DNA of 64,000 nt from Pseudomonadota bacterium (GTDB lineage Bacteria > Pseudomonadota > Gammaproteobacteria > Steroidobacterales > Steroidobacteraceae), in the NCBI GenBank assembly GCA_963204835.1, contig CAUJHJ010000019.1:1-64000 (forward strand), in the 5' to 3' direction. Position 1 is the first letter of the stretch, and every line of letters begins with the position of its first letter. The translations under genes were made by a program, and so were the position numbers. Shown here one piece after another: positions 1 through 9,610 of the stretch. The notes under the pieces were generated by a model. The model had not been told where the DNA came from. It saw only the letters and a list, made by a program, of their open reading frames with translations, and ran no database searches.

Positions 1-75
1 CGTGGAGGGCGCGCCCGGAAAGCGAGGGAGCGGATGAATCACCGCGCCTCGGGCCCGCAACCCGCATCATGCAGT
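1..75 (-). repeat. 3'-flanking repeat, copy 1 (cut by window edge)
   Basis: This block matches the distal half of two other intergenic blocks in the window (22932-23083 and 56909-57048). The shared part includes GGATGAATC followed by CCGCGCCTC, just after a GCGAGG-rich stretch. On the ahcY strand it begins about 13 nt after the ahcY stop codon, as the other copies follow the stops of their genes. Only part is visible because the window starts inside it. It has no coding potential of its own. It could be a REP-like element or a family of transcript 3' ends. Confidence 0.6.
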
Positions 76-87
76 CCGCGGCCCCGC

Positions 88-1509
88 TCAATACCGGTAG
101 TGATCCGGCTTGAACGGCCCGTACTCGGCGACCCCGATGTAGGCCGCCTGCTCGGCGCTGAGCTTCGTCAGCTTCACGCCGATGCGATCGAGATGCAGCT
201 GGGCAACCTTTTCATCGAGGTGCTTCGGCAGCACGTAGACCTCGTTGCGGTACTTCGCGCCGTGCGCGAAGAGCTCGATCTGCGCGAGCACCTGGTTCGT
301 GAAGGAGTTCGACATCACGAAGGACGGGTGGCCCGTGCCGCAGCCGAGGTTCACGAGCCGCCCCTCGGCGAGCACGATGAGGCGCTTGCCGTCCGGGAAA
401 ATCACGTGGTCGACCTGCGGCTTGATATTCTCCCACTTGTACTGCTTGAGCGCGGCGATCTCGATCTCGCTGTCGAAGTGGCCGATGTTGCAGACGATTG
501 CCTGGTGCTTCATGCGGCGCATGTGATCGTGGGTGATCACGTTGAGGTTGCCGGTCGCGGTGACGAAGATGTCGGCCTTGTCGCAGGCCTCGTCCATCGT
601 GACGACCTTGAAGCCCTCCATCGCCGCCTGCAGCGCGCAGATCGGGTCGATCTCGGTGATCCACACCTGGGCCGACAGTGCGCGCAGCGACTCGGCGGAG
701 CCCTTGCCCACATCGCCATACCCGGCGACCACCGCGACCTTGCCCGCGACCATCACGTCGGTCGCGCGCTTGATCGCGTCGACCAGCGATTCGCGGCAGC
801 CATACAGGTTGTCGAACTTCGACTTCGTCACCGAATCGTTGACGTTGATGGCCGGGAAGGGCAGGCGGCCGTCGCGCTGCAGCTGGTAGAGCCGCTTGAC
901 GCCAGTGGTGGTTTCTTCAGTGACGCCCTTCACCTGGGCGAGGCGCTTCGAGTACCAGCCCGGGCTCTGGGCGAGCCGCTGGCGGATCGACGCGTAGAGC
1001 GCGGTCTCTTCGTCGTTGGCCGGCTTCGCGATCACCGACGGATCATTCTCCGCCTGCGCGCCGAGCAAGAGCAGCAACGTCGCGTCGCCGCCGTCGTCGA
1101 GGATCATGTTGGCGTGCTGTTCGCCCGGCCACTCGAAGATGCGGTGGGTGAACTGCCAGTACTCCTCGAGCGTCTCGCCCTTGTAGGCGAACACCGGCGT
1201 GCCGTTCGCCGCGATGGCTGCGGCGGCGTGGTCCTGCGTCGAGTAGATGTTGCACGAGGCCCAGCGCACGTCGGCGCCGAGCGCCTTCAGCGTTTCGATC
1301 AGCATCGCCGTCTGGATCGTCATGTGGAGAGACCCTGCGATGCGCGCGCCGCGCAGCGGCTTGGTCGCGCCGAATTCCCTGCGGATCGCCATGAGGCCCG
1401 GCATCTCCGTCTCGGCGATGGCCATTTCCTTGTGGCCCCATGCGGCGTCGGCGATGTCACGGACGAAATAGTCGGGCGCCGCGCCCGACGGTCTGGCTAC
1501 TGCGGTCAT
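88..1509 (-). CDS. ahcY: S-adenosylhomocysteine hydrolase
   Basis: This cytosolic enzyme reversibly splits S-adenosylhomocysteine into adenosine and homocysteine, relieving product inhibition of methyltransferases. The 473-residue protein is full length for the bacterial type. Visible motifs are [11 protein letters not shown] (about residues 224-234, catalytic Lys and Asp), the NAD-binding loop GYGDVGKG (263-270) and the family C-terminus KPDHYRY. The ATG at 1509 is preceded by GGAG about 8 nt upstream. It lies 127 bp downstream of metK on the same strand. The gap holds an SAH riboswitch, so translation or transcription is expected to rise when SAH accumulates. The stop codon is followed within about 13 nt by a dispersed repeat. 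Confidence 0.98.
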   Translation of the reverse strand: MTAVARPSGAAPDYFVRDIADAAWGHKEMAIAETEMPGLMAIRREFGATKPLRGARIAGSLHMTIQTAMLIETLKALGADVRWASCNIYSTQDHAAAAIAANGTPVFAYKGETLEEYWQFTHRIFEWPGEQHANMILDDGGDATLLLLLGAQAENDPSVIAKPANDEETALYASIRQRLAQSPGWYSKRLAQVKGVTEETTTGVKRLYQLQRDGRLPFPAINVNDSVTKSKFDNLYGCRESLVDAIKRATDVMVAGKVAVVAGYGDVGKGSAESLRALSAQVWITEIDPICALQAAMEGFKVVTMDEACDKADIFVTATGNLNVITHDHMRRMKHQAIVCNIGHFDSEIEIAALKQYKWENIKPQVDHVIFPDGKRLIVLAEGRLVNLGCGTGHPSFVMSNSFTNQVLAQIELFAHGAKYRNEVYVLPKHLDEKVAQLHLDRIGVKLTKLSAEQAAYIGVAEYGPFKPDHYRY

Positions 1510-1528
1510 GTGTCTGTCTCCGGTAAGG

Positions 1529-1599
1529 GAGCGCCGTTAGCCATCCACATCGGCCTGAGCCTGGCGGGCTTGCCCCGTCGCAGCGCTCCTCAGGCCGAC
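1529..1599 (-). promoter_or_regulatory. SAH riboswitch in the ahcY leader
   Basis: Read on the minus strand, a helix of CGGCCTGAG with CTCAGGCCG closes a core that contains GAGCGCTGCGACGG and the strand AGCCCGCCAGGCTC. Downstream, AACGGCGCTC supplies GCGCTC (1534-1529), which can pair back to GAGCGC (1588-1583) as a pseudoknot. This arrangement and the conserved bases match the known SAH riboswitch class found upstream of ahcY in proteobacteria. The ahcY Shine-Dalgarno sequence (GGAG) lies a few bases beyond the pseudoknot. Known members are ON switches that respond to SAH; that role is inferred here. Confidence 0.9.
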
Positions 1600-1600
1600 G

Positions 1601-1625
1601 CCCGGCCGCCGCGTTGGCGGCCGGG
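1601..1625 (-). terminator. GC-rich hairpin after metK
   Basis: A perfect 10-bp stem (CCCGGCCGCC with GGCGGCCGGG, 5-nt loop) starts 12 nt past the metK stop. On the metK strand a U-rich run lies before rather than after the stem, so it is not a textbook Rho-independent terminator. It could protect the metK mRNA 3' end, pause polymerase, or separate metK from the riboswitch-controlled ahcY transcript. Confidence 0.4.
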
Positions 1626-1636
1626 TGAGGGAAAAA

Positions 1637-2812
1637 TCAGGCCGCGCGCACGCGCGCGCCGGCTTCCGCCGCGAGAGCCGCCGCCCTGTCGGTGCGCTCC
1701 CAGGTGAAATCCGCTTCCTCGCGGCCGAAATGGCCGTAGGCCGCGGTCCTGAAGTAGATCGGCCGGGCGAGGTCGAGCATTTCGCGCAGGCCATAGGGCG
1801 TCAGGTCGAAGAAGCGGCGCACGAGCTGCGTGAGCTTCTCGCGCGGCAGTTTGCCGGTGCCGAAGGTATCGACCATGATTGAAGTCGGCTCGGCGACACC
1901 GATCGCGTAGCTCACCTGCACCTCGCAGCGATCGGCGAGGCCCGCCGCGACGATGTTCTTGGCCACATAGCGGCAGGCATACGCCGCCGAGCGATCCACC
2001 TTGGATGGGTCCTTGCCGGAAAAGGCGCCGCCGCCGTGGCGCGCGAAGCCGCCGTAGGTGTCGACGATGATCTTGCGGCCCGTGAGGCCGCAATCGCCCA
2101 CCGGGCCACCGATCACGAACCGGCCGGTCGGGTTGATGTGGAACTTCGTGCCCTTGTGCAACCACTTCTTCGGCAGCACCGGCAGGATCACCTCGTCCAT
2201 CACCGCTTCGCGCAGCGTCTTCGTCGGGACATCGGGCGAGTGCTGGGTCGAGAGCACGACCGCGTCGATTGCCACCGGCTTGTCGTCCTCGTAGCGCAGC
2301 GACACCTGGCTCTTGGCGTCCGGGCGCAGCCAGCCGAGCTTGCCTTTCTTGCGCACCTGCGCCTGGCGCTGCACGAGGCGGTGCGCATAGGTGATCGCCG
2401 CCGGCATCAGCACGTCGGTCTCGTTGCTCGCGTAGCCGAACATCAGACCCTGGTCGCCCGCGCCCTGCTTGCGCTCGTCCTTGCGGTCGACGCCCTGGGC
2501 GATGTCGGACGACTGCTTGCCGATCACGTTCAGCACGCCGCAGGTCGCGCCGTCGAAACCCATGTCGGAATGGTTGTAGCCGATCCCGAGCACTGTCTTG
2601 CGCACCAGCGCCTCGAGGTCGACCCATGCGCTCGTCGTGACTTCGCCCGCCACGATGACGACGCCGGTCTTGATCAGCGTCTCGCACGCGACGCGGCCGC
2701 GCGGGTCCTGGGTCAGGATCTCGTCGAGCACGGCGTCGGAAATCTGGTCGGCGATCTTGTCCGGGTGGCCCTCGGAGACGGACTCGGACGTGAACAGGTA
2801 GCTGTTGGGCAT
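1637..2812 (-). CDS. metK: S-adenosylmethionine synthetase
   Basis: MetK forms S-adenosylmethionine from ATP and methionine in the cytosol, releasing phosphate and pyrophosphate. The 391-residue protein is the normal bacterial length. It shows the N-terminal [11 protein letters not shown] segment (ATP/metal site), signature [12 protein letters not shown] (117-128) and the glycine-rich loop GGGAFSGKD (260-268). The ATG at 2812 lies about 25 nt downstream of a predicted start from a TATAAT promoter. metK is upstream of ahcY on the same strand, so two consecutive enzymes of the activated methyl cycle are clustered. It diverges from tkt. Confidence 0.98.
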   Translation of the reverse strand: MPNSYLFTSESVSEGHPDKIADQISDAVLDEILTQDPRGRVACETLIKTGVVIVAGEVTTSAWVDLEALVRKTVLGIGYNHSDMGFDGATCGVLNVIGKQSSDIAQGVDRKDERKQGAGDQGLMFGYASNETDVLMPAAITYAHRLVQRQAQVRKKGKLGWLRPDAKSQVSLRYEDDKPVAIDAVVLSTQHSPDVPTKTLREAVMDEVILPVLPKKWLHKGTKFHINPTGRFVIGGPVGDCGLTGRKIIVDTYGGFARHGGGAFSGKDPSKVDRSAAYACRYVAKNIVAAGLADRCEVQVSYAIGVAEPTSIMVDTFGTGKLPREKLTQLVRRFFDLTPYGLREMLDLARPIYFRTAAYGHFGREEADFTWERTDRAAALAAEAGARVRAA

Positions 2813-2841
2813 GTGGCTCGGGACCTTGCGGCGGATTTTCC

Positions 2842-2869
2842 ATTATACCGGAGTGGCGGGGTGACCGAA
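2842..2869 (-). promoter_or_regulatory. predicted metK promoter
   Basis: On the minus strand TTCGGT is followed by a 16-nt spacer and a perfect TATAAT. The implied transcript starts about 25 nt before the metK ATG. The -35 box is weak. The same TTCGGY-16-TATAAT arrangement occurs upstream of lpoA. Confidence 0.5.
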
Positions 2870-2934
2870 CCGGCCCGCCGATGCGGTCCCGGCCCCCCCC
2901 AACAGCCCGGGGCGCTACCGCGGCCATCCCGGGT

Positions 2935-2963
2935 TTGCCGTTCCCGCCGCGCTGTTGGACAAT
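2935..2963 (+). promoter_or_regulatory. predicted tkt promoter
   Basis: TTGCCG, a 17-nt spacer and GACAAT form a plausible sigma-70 promoter. Transcription would start near 2970, which supports the tkt start at 3001 and argues against the upstream in-frame ATGs at 2881 and 2962. Confidence 0.4.
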
Positions 2964-3000
2964 GCGCGCCCATTTTTCCCTGCTGGAACCGCCCCGACTC

Positions 3001-4998
3001 ATGCCGACCCGCCGCGAGCTTGCCAATGCCATCCGCGCCCTCGCCATGGACGCCGTCCAGGCCGCCAACTCCGGACATCCGGGCGCCCCGATGGGCATGG
3101 CGGACATCGCGGAGGTGCTGTGGCGCGACGTGCTGAAGCACAATCCCGCCAATCCCCGCTGGGTCGACCGCGATCGCTTCGTGCTGTCGAACGGCCATGC
3201 ATCGATGCTGCTGTATTCGGTGCTGCACCTTACCGGCTATCCGCTCGCGCTCGATGAGCTGCGCAAGTTCCGCCAGCTCGGCCAGCGCACCGCCGGGCAT
3301 CCGGAGCGCGACCTCGACATCGGCATCGAGACCACCACCGGGCCGCTCGGCCAGGGCTTCGCGAACGCGGTGGGCATGGCGCTCGCCGAGAAGATGCTCG
3401 CCGCGGAGTTCAACCGCGACGGCCACGAGATCGTCGATCACCACACGTATGTGTTCCTCGGCGACGGCTGCCTGATGGAAGGCATCTCGCACGAGGCCGC
3501 TTCGCTAGCCGGCACGCTGAAGCTTGGCAAGCTGGTCGCGGTCTTCGACGACAACGGGATCTCGATCGACGGCAAGGTGCAGGGCTGGTGCACCGACGAC
3601 GTGGCGAAGCGCTTTGCGGCCTACGGCTGGCATGTGGTCAAGGACGTCGATGGCCACGATTCCGGGGCCGTCGCCTCGGCGCTGCGCAAGGCGCGCGCCC
3701 ACAAGAAGCAGCCCACGATCATCATCGCGCGCACGATCATCGGCTTCGGCGCGCCTGGCAAGCAGGGCACCAAGGGCGTGCACGGCGAGGCGCTCGGCAC
3801 CGCGGAGGTCGCCGCGGCGCGCGCCACGCTCGGCTGGCCGTATCCGCCGTTCGAGGTGCCAGACGAGATCCGCGCCGAGTGGGATGCGCGCGCCAAGGGT
3901 GCAGCGGCCGAGAAGAACTGGCAGCGGCGCTATCGCCGCTACCAGAAAGCCTTGCCCGAACTCGCCGCTGAATTCGAGCGGCGCATGGCTGGCCGCCTGC
4001 CGCAGGATTTCGAGGCCACTGCCGCCGCCGCCCTCGCAGCGGCCCGGGCGACGGGCGCGCCGCAGGCAACGCGCGTGTCCTCCGGCGCGGTGCTCGATGT
4101 GCTCGGCCCGAAGATGCCCGAGCTGATCGGCGGCTCGGCCGACCTGACCGGCTCGGTCAACACGCAGCGCAGGGACTCCCGGACGCTGACCGCGGACGAT
4201 GCGACCGGCAACTACATCCACTACGGCGTGCGCGAGTTCGCGATGACCGCGATGATGAGCGGTTTCACGCTGCACGGCGGACTGCGGCCGTATTCTGGCA
4301 CGTTCCTCGTGTTCTCGGACTATGCGCGCAACGCCGTGCGCCTCGCGGCGCTGATGCGCCAGCCGGTGATCCTCGTGTATACGCACGATTCCATCGGGCT
4401 TGGCGAAGACGGCCCCACGCACCAGCCCGTCGAGCACCTTGCGAGCCTGCGGGCGATGCCCGGACTGTCGTTGTGGCGCCCCGGCGATGCGGTCGAAACC
4501 GCCGTCGCCTGGCGTGCGGCCATCGAGCGCGCCAACGGTCCCACTGCCCTCGTGCTGACGCGCCAGGCGCTCGCACAGCAGGTGCGCACGCCGGAGCAGG
4601 CGGCCGCGATCGCGCGTGGCGGCTACACGCTCATCGACTGCGAGGGCGCGCCCGAGGCGATCGTCATCGCGACCGGCTCCGAACTCGGTCTCGCGGCAGA
4701 TGCCGTGCGGCAGCTAGCGTCGAGGGGCCGCCGTGTGCGCCTCGTTTCGATGCCCTCGACCGACGTGTTCGAGGCGCAGGACGCGGCGTGGCGCGAAGCG
4801 GTCCTGCCGCGCGCGGTGACGCGCCGTATCGCCGTCGAGGCGGCCGCGCGCCAGAGCTGGTGGCGGTACGTCGGAGCGGACGGCGAGGTCATCGGCATGG
4901 ACCGGTTCGGTGCCTCGGGCAAGGGCGCGGAGCTGTTCAGGCATTTCGGTTTCACGACGGAGCACATCGTGGCCGCGGTCGAGAAGCTGTTCGGCTGA
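3001..4998 (+). CDS. tkt: transketolase
   Basis: This thiamine-diphosphate enzyme moves two-carbon ketol units between pentose phosphate pathway and glycolytic sugars. The 665-residue product from ATG 3001 matches the usual length of about 660. It begins with the family-typical [15 protein letters not shown] and carries [10 protein letters not shown], the ThDP-binding [13 protein letters not shown], and the later pyrimidine domain with GVREFAM and [16 protein letters not shown]. Longer in-frame starts exist at 2881 and 2962, but they lie in or before the predicted promoter. It opens a rightward run of carbohydrate genes (gap, pgk, pyk). Confidence 0.97.
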   Translation: MPTRRELANAIRALAMDAVQAANSGHPGAPMGMADIAEVLWRDVLKHNPANPRWVDRDRFVLSNGHASMLLYSVLHLTGYPLALDELRKFRQLGQRTAGHPERDLDIGIETTTGPLGQGFANAVGMALAEKMLAAEFNRDGHEIVDHHTYVFLGDGCLMEGISHEAASLAGTLKLGKLVAVFDDNGISIDGKVQGWCTDDVAKRFAAYGWHVVKDVDGHDSGAVASALRKARAHKKQPTIIIARTIIGFGAPGKQGTKGVHGEALGTAEVAAARATLGWPYPPFEVPDEIRAEWDARAKGAAAEKNWQRRYRRYQKALPELAAEFERRMAGRLPQDFEATAAAALAAARATGAPQATRVSSGAVLDVLGPKMPELIGGSADLTGSVNTQRRDSRTLTADDATGNYIHYGVREFAMTAMMSGFTLHGGLRPYSGTFLVFSDYARNAVRLAALMRQPVILVYTHDSIGLGEDGPTHQPVEHLASLRAMPGLSLWRPGDAVETAVAWRAAIERANGPTALVLTRQALAQQVRTPEQAAAIARGGYTLIDCEGAPEAIVIATGSELGLAADAVRQLASRGRRVRLVSMPSTDVFEAQDAAWREAVLPRAVTRRIAVEAAARQSWWRYVGADGEVIGMDRFGASGKGAELFRHFGFTTEHIVAAVEKLFG

Positions 4999-5028
4999 AC
5001 ACCATTCAGGCAGGAGGAAGCGGACGTC

Positions 5029-6042
5029 ATGGCAATCAAGGTCGGCATCAACGGTTACGGTCGCATCGGTCGCAATGTGCTGCGCGCGCTCTACGAGGCG
5101 CGGCGCACCAACGAGATCCGGATCGTCGCGGTCAACGATCTCGGGGACGCGAGCACCAATGCCCACCTTACCCGCCATGACACCGCCCACGGCCGCTTCC
5201 CCGGCGAGGTGCGGGTCGACGGCGATTCAATGGTCGTGAACGGCGACCGGGTGCGCGTGCTCGCGGAGCGCGACCCGGCGAAGCTGCCCTGGGGCGAGCT
5301 CGGCGTCGACTACGTGATCGAGAGCACCGGCCTCTTCACCAGCAAGGCCAAGGCGGCCGCGCACCTGAAGGGCGGCGCGAAGAAGGTGCTGATCTCGGCG
5401 CCGGGCGGCTCCGATGTCGACGCCACCGTCGTCTATGGCGTCAACCACGGCGAGCTGAAGGCGGGCCACGAGGTCGTGTCGAACGCCTCGTGCACGACGA
5501 ACTGCCTCGCGCCGATGGCGAAGGTGCTGCACGAGGGGCTGGGCATCGTCGGCGGCCTGATGACCACGGTCCACGCCTATACCAACGACCAGGTACTCAC
5601 CGACGTCTATCATTCCGACCTGCGCCGCGCGCGCTCGGCGACGATGTCGATGATCCCGACCAAGACCGGGGCGGCCGCGGCCCTCGGCCTCGTGCTGCCC
5701 GCGCTCAAGGGCATCCTCGACGGCTATTCGGTGCGCGTGCCGACGATCAACGTCTCGCTGGTCGACCTCACCTTCACCGCGAAGCGCCCGACCACGGTAG
5801 CGGAAGTGAACCAGCTGATGCGCGCCGCGGCCGATGGGCCGCTCAAGGGCGTGCTTGCGTACACCAGCGAGCCGCTCGTGTCGATCGACTACAACCATGA
5901 CCCGCATTCGTCCACCTACGACGACACGATGACCAAGGTGATCGAGGGCACGCTCGTGAAGGTGTGTTCCTGGTACGACAACGAATGGGGCTTCTCGAAC
6001 CGCCTGCTCGATGTCGTGGCCGCCTGGTCGCGCGCGAAATAG
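5029..6042 (+). CDS. gap: glyceraldehyde-3-phosphate dehydrogenase, type I
   Basis: This enzyme oxidises glyceraldehyde-3-phosphate to 1,3-bisphosphoglycerate with NAD(P). The 337-residue protein has the Rossmann start [13 protein letters not shown] and the active-site signature [10 protein letters not shown] with the catalytic Cys. It ends in the usual [14 protein letters not shown] region. AGGAGG lies 8-10 nt before the ATG. It follows tkt by 30 bp and precedes pgk by 10 bp, so the three are probably co-transcribed. A tkt-gap-pgk order is common in gammaproteobacteria, where this gap-like gene is sometimes epd; here the residues fit ordinary Gap. Confidence 0.95.
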   Translation: MAIKVGINGYGRIGRNVLRALYEARRTNEIRIVAVNDLGDASTNAHLTRHDTAHGRFPGEVRVDGDSMVVNGDRVRVLAERDPAKLPWGELGVDYVIESTGLFTSKAKAAAHLKGGAKKVLISAPGGSDVDATVVYGVNHGELKAGHEVVSNASCTTNCLAPMAKVLHEGLGIVGGLMTTVHAYTNDQVLTDVYHSDLRRARSATMSMIPTKTGAAAALGLVLPALKGILDGYSVRVPTINVSLVDLTFTAKRPTTVAEVNQLMRAAADGPLKGVLAYTSEPLVSIDYNHDPHSSTYDDTMTKVIEGTLVKVCSWYDNEWGFSNRLLDVVAAWSRAK

Positions 6043-6052
6043 GGCTGCCGCC

Positions 6053-7234
6053 GTGAAGCTGCTGCGCCTCGCCGACATCGACCTAGCGGGCAAGCGCGTG
6101 ATGATCCGCGAGGACCTGAACGTACCCGTGGACAAAGGCGTGGTGACGAGCGATGCGCGCATCCGCGCGGCGCTGCCGACCTTGCGCTATGCGATGCAGC
6201 ACGGCGCGAAGGTCTTCATCCTGTCGCACCTCGGGCGGCCGAAGGAAGGGCAGTTCTCGGTGGAAAATTCGCTTGCGCCGGTCGCGGTGCGGCTCTCCGA
6301 GCTGCTCGGCAAGCCCGTGCCGCTGCGCGAGAACTGGCTCAGGGACGGTGTCGACACCGGCTTCGGCGAGGCCGTGCTCTGCGAGAACGTGCGCTTCAAC
6401 AAGGGCGAGAAGGCGAACGACGAGGCGCTCGCGCGGCGCATGGCCGCGTTGTGCGACGTGTTCGTCATGGATGCCTTCGGCACGGCGCACCGCGCCGAGG
6501 CGAGCACCCACGGCATCGCGACCTTTGCGCCCAAGGCCTGCGCGGGGCCGCTGCTGACCGCCGAGCTCGAGGCGCTCGAACGTGCGCTCGACAAGCCCGC
6601 GCGGCCGCTCGTCGCGATCGTCGCCGGCTCCAAGGTGTCGACCAAGCTCACCGTGCTCGAATCGCTGCTTGCGAAGGTCGACAAGCTCATCGTCGGCGGC
6701 GGCATCGCCAACACCTTCCTCGCGGCGACCGGGGTCGCGGTGGGCAAGTCGCTGCACGAAGCCGACATGCTCGACATCGCGCGCGGCCTGCTCGACACGG
6801 CGCGGGCCCGCGGCGCGGAGATCCCCCTGCCGACGGACGTCGTCGTCGCGCGCGAATTCGCCGCCACGGCGCATGCCGACGTCCGTTCGATCCACGACGT
6901 GCACGCCGATGAGCTGATCCTCGACATCGGCCCGGATACGGCCGAGCGCTTCGCGAAGCTGATCGAAGGCGCCGGCACCGTGATCTGGAACGGCCCCGTC
7001 GGGGTGTTCGAGTTCGCGCAGTTCGGCGAGGGCACGAAGACGATCGCCAATGCGATCGCGCGCAGCAAGGCATTCTCGCTGGCCGGCGGCGGCGACACGC
7101 TCGCCGCGATCGAGAAGTACGGCGTCGCCGAGGGTATCTCCTACATCTCGACGGGCGGCGGCGCCTTCCTCGAGTTCGTCGAAGGCAAGACCCTGCCGGC
7201 GGTCGCGGCGCTCGAGGCGCGGGCGCAGCGCTGA
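6053..7234 (+). CDS. pgk: phosphoglycerate kinase
   Basis: Pgk transfers phosphate between 1,3-bisphosphoglycerate and ADP. The chosen GTG at 6053 gives 393 residues beginning [25 protein letters not shown], which aligns with the normal family N-terminus. An ATG at 6011 inside gap would add 14 unrelated residues. Other motifs are SHLGRPK, the ENVRFNKGE segment, GSKVSTKL and the C-terminal GGGDT nucleotide loop. It lies 10 bp after gap. Confidence 0.96.
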   Translation: MKLLRLADIDLAGKRVMIREDLNVPVDKGVVTSDARIRAALPTLRYAMQHGAKVFILSHLGRPKEGQFSVENSLAPVAVRLSELLGKPVPLRENWLRDGVDTGFGEAVLCENVRFNKGEKANDEALARRMAALCDVFVMDAFGTAHRAEASTHGIATFAPKACAGPLLTAELEALERALDKPARPLVAIVAGSKVSTKLTVLESLLAKVDKLIVGGGIANTFLAATGVAVGKSLHEADMLDIARGLLDTARARGAEIPLPTDVVVAREFAATAHADVRSIHDVHADELILDIGPDTAERFAKLIEGAGTVIWNGPVGVFEFAQFGEGTKTIANAIARSKAFSLAGGGDTLAAIEKYGVAEGISYISTGGGAFLEFVEGKTLPAVAALEARAQR

Positions 7235-7272
7235 GGCGGGCGCGCCGCGCCCTGGGTCGGGCGGGGAGGCGT

Positions 7273-7291
7273 ACGACCGGCTGGCGGTCGT
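7273..7291 (+). other. inverted repeat in the pyk leader
   Basis: ACGACCG and CGGTCGT form a 7-bp perfect inverted repeat around a 5-nt centre, 18-36 bp upstream of the pyk ATG. No T-run follows on the plus strand, so it is not an obvious terminator of pgk. It may be an operator or a leader hairpin. Confidence 0.35.
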
Positions 7292-7308
7292 GATAACGTT
7301 GCTTCCTC

Positions 7309-8748
7309 ATGCGACGCAGAACCAAGATCGTCGCGACGCTCGGTCCCGCCACCGACGACGTCGCGGTCCTCACCGACATGGTGCACGCCGGCCTCGATGT
7401 CGCGCGCGTCAATTTCTCCCATGGCCAGCAGGCCGAGCACCTGCGTCGCATCGAACTCGTGCGGGAAGCGGCGCGGCGCGCCGGCAAGATCGTCGGCATC
7501 CTCGCCGATCTCGGCGGTCCCAAGATCCGCATCGAGGGTTTCCGCGACGGGCCCATCCGGCTCGTGGAGGGCGCGCCCTTCGCGCTCGACCCGCGCCTCG
7601 CGGCCGACGCCGGCAACCCGCAGGAAGTGGGCATCGCCTACGCCAACCTGCACCGCGACGTGCGGCCGGGCGATACGCTGCTGCTGGCCGACGGGCAGAT
7701 CGTGCTCGACGTGCAGGCGGTCGAGGGGCCACGCGTCGCCACGGTGGTGCGCCTCGGCGGCGAGCTCTCGAACAGGAAGGGCCTCAACCGACAGGGCGGC
7801 GGCATTTCCGCGCCCGCGCTCTCCGACAAGGACCGCGACGACATCCGTTTCGCGGCCGCCCATGAAATCGACTATGTCGCGGTCTCCTTCGCACGCGACG
7901 CCGCCGACATCCGCGAGGCGCGCACGCGCCTGCGCGAGGCGGGCGGGCAGGGTCGGATCGTCGCGAAGATCGAGCGCCACGAGTCGGTGGAAAACCTGCC
8001 GTCGATCCTCGACGAGACCGACGTCGTGATGGTGGCGCGCGGCGACCTCGGCGTCGAGATGGGCTACGCCGAGATCACCGGCCTGCAGAAGACGATCCTG
8101 CACCAGGCGCGCAACAAGTTCCGCGTGGCGATCACCGCGACGCAGATGATGGAGTCGATGATCCAGAATCCCGTCCCGACGCGCGCCGAGGTGAGCGACG
8201 TCGCCAACGCGGTGATGGACGGCACGGACGCGGTGATGCTCTCGGCCGAATCGGCGGTCGGCCGCCACCCGGTCAAGGCCGTGCAGGCGATGGCACACGT
8301 GATCGAGGGTGCCGAGAAGTACCAGCTCTCGCATTCGCGCTCGCGCCATCGCAGCGACGGGCACTTCGGCCGCACCGACGAGGCGATCGCGATGTCGGTG
8401 ATGTACACGGCGAACCACATGCGCGTGCGTGCGATCGTGGCGCTGACCGAATCGGGCTCGACGCCGCTGTGGATGTCGCGCATCCGCTCGGACATCCCGA
8501 TCTACGCGTTCACGCGCCATGCGGCGACGAGCCGCCGCGTCACGCTCTATCGCGGCGTCTACCCGGTGCAGTACGACGTCACGCGGTCCGACGCCCCGCA
8601 CGTGCAGGCCTCGATATTCGCTCGACTCCTCGAGCTCGAACTGGTGGACGTGGGCGACTACGTGATCGTGACCTCGGGGCCACTGAGCGGCGTCGCGGGC
8701 GGCACCAATGCGATGCAGATCCTCAGGGTCTCGCAGGGCGAGGCGTGA
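7309..8748 (+). CDS. pyk: pyruvate kinase
   Basis: Pyk makes pyruvate and ATP from phosphoenolpyruvate. The 479-residue protein starts RRRTKIVATLGPATDD and shows the active-site segment VAKIERHE, metal-binding MVARGDLGVEMG, and the ATQMMESMI and AVMDGTDAVMLSAESAVG blocks. The C-terminal allosteric domain is present. It follows pgk by 74 bp, a gap containing a 7-bp inverted repeat. A GATAAC element about 12 nt before the ATG could serve as its own -10 box. Confidence 0.96.
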   Translation: MRRRTKIVATLGPATDDVAVLTDMVHAGLDVARVNFSHGQQAEHLRRIELVREAARRAGKIVGILADLGGPKIRIEGFRDGPIRLVEGAPFALDPRLAADAGNPQEVGIAYANLHRDVRPGDTLLLADGQIVLDVQAVEGPRVATVVRLGGELSNRKGLNRQGGGISAPALSDKDRDDIRFAAAHEIDYVAVSFARDAADIREARTRLREAGGQGRIVAKIERHESVENLPSILDETDVVMVARGDLGVEMGYAEITGLQKTILHQARNKFRVAITATQMMESMIQNPVPTRAEVSDVANAVMDGTDAVMLSAESAVGRHPVKAVQAMAHVIEGAEKYQLSHSRSRHRSDGHFGRTDEAIAMSVMYTANHMRVRAIVALTESGSTPLWMSRIRSDIPIYAFTRHAATSRRVTLYRGVYPVQYDVTRSDAPHVQASIFARLLELELVDVGDYVIVTSGPLSGVAGGTNAMQILRVSQGEA

Positions 8749-8755
8749 TCCGGCC

Positions 8756-9607
8756 ATGAGCGGCGCACGCTTCACCGGCACCGAACGCTACATCGCGACC
8801 CCGGAACTCGCCATGGCCGTCAACGCGGCCGTGACCCTGGCGCGGCCGCTGCTCATCAAGGGCGAACCGGGCACGGGCAAGACGCAGCTCGCCGAGGAGA
8901 TCGCCGCCACCCTCGGGCGGCCGCTCTTCGAGTGGCACATCAAGTCGACCAGCAAGGCGCAGCAGGGCCTGTACGAATACGACGCGGTTTCGCGACTGCG
9001 CGATTCGCAGCTCGGCGAGCGGCGCGTGCACGACATCGCCAACTACATCGTGCGGGGCAGGCTCTGGGAGGCCTTCCAGTCGGACGTGCAGCCGGTGCTG
9101 CTGATCGACGAGATCGACAAGGCCGACATCGAGTTCCCGAACGACCTGCTGCGCGAGCTCGACCGCATGGAGTTCTACGTCTACGAGACGCGCGAGCTCG
9201 TCCGGGCGAAGCACCGGCCCGTCATCGTGATCACGAGCAACAACGAGAAGGAACTGCCCGACGCGTTCCTGCGCCGCTGCTTCTTCCATTACATCCGCTT
9301 CCCGGACGAGGAGACGATGCGGCGCATCGTCGACGTGCACTACCCGGGCCTCAAGCGCGAGCTGCTCGCCGAGGCGCTCGCTTCGTTCTTCCGGCTGCGC
9401 GAAGTGCCGGGGCTCCGGAAGAAGCCCTCGACCTCCGAGCTGCTCGACTGGGTGAAGTTGCTCGTCGCGGAGGACATCCCGCCCGAGGCGCTGCGCGGCG
9501 ACGATGCGAGGAAGACCCTGCCGCCCCTATACGGCGCGCTGCTGAAGAACGAGCAGGACATGCATCTCGTCGAGCAGGTGATGTTCCTCTCGCGCCGGGC
9601 GCGCTGA
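8756..9607 (+). CDS. MoxR-family AAA+ ATPase
   Basis: This 283-residue AAA+ ATPase has Walker A GEPGTGKTQ, Walker B LLIDEIDKAD and sensor-like ITSNNEKELPDAFLRRC. It belongs to the MoxR group, thought to be chaperones for assembly of partner enzymes, often metal-cofactor loading or complex maturation. The ATG at 8756 lies 7 bp after the pyk stop. The next gene, 3 bp downstream, encodes a VWA protein of the CoxE type, the standard MoxR partner. The client is not evident from this window, since no molybdenum hydroxylase or similar enzyme is nearby. Confidence 0.9.
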   Translation: MSGARFTGTERYIATPELAMAVNAAVTLARPLLIKGEPGTGKTQLAEEIAATLGRPLFEWHIKSTSKAQQGLYEYDAVSRLRDSQLGERRVHDIANYIVRGRLWEAFQSDVQPVLLIDEIDKADIEFPNDLLRELDRMEFYVYETRELVRAKHRPVIVITSNNEKELPDAFLRRCFFHYIRFPDEETMRRIVDVHYPGLKRELLAEALASFFRLREVPGLRKKPSTSELLDWVKLLVAEDIPPEALRGDDARKTLPPLYGALLKNEQDMHLVEQVMFLSRRAR

Positions 9608-9610
9608 GCG

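Noticed and set aside
1601-1625. A standard Rho-independent terminator after metK
   Set aside because: The stem is strong, but the T-run is on the wrong side for metK transcription, so only a low-confidence hairpin is listed.
34-1707. Long open frame on the plus strand opposite ahcY
   Set aside because: The minus frame is an unmistakable full-length SAH hydrolase. The plus frame is low-complexity Arg/Val/His-rich text typical of antisense frames in GC-rich genes.
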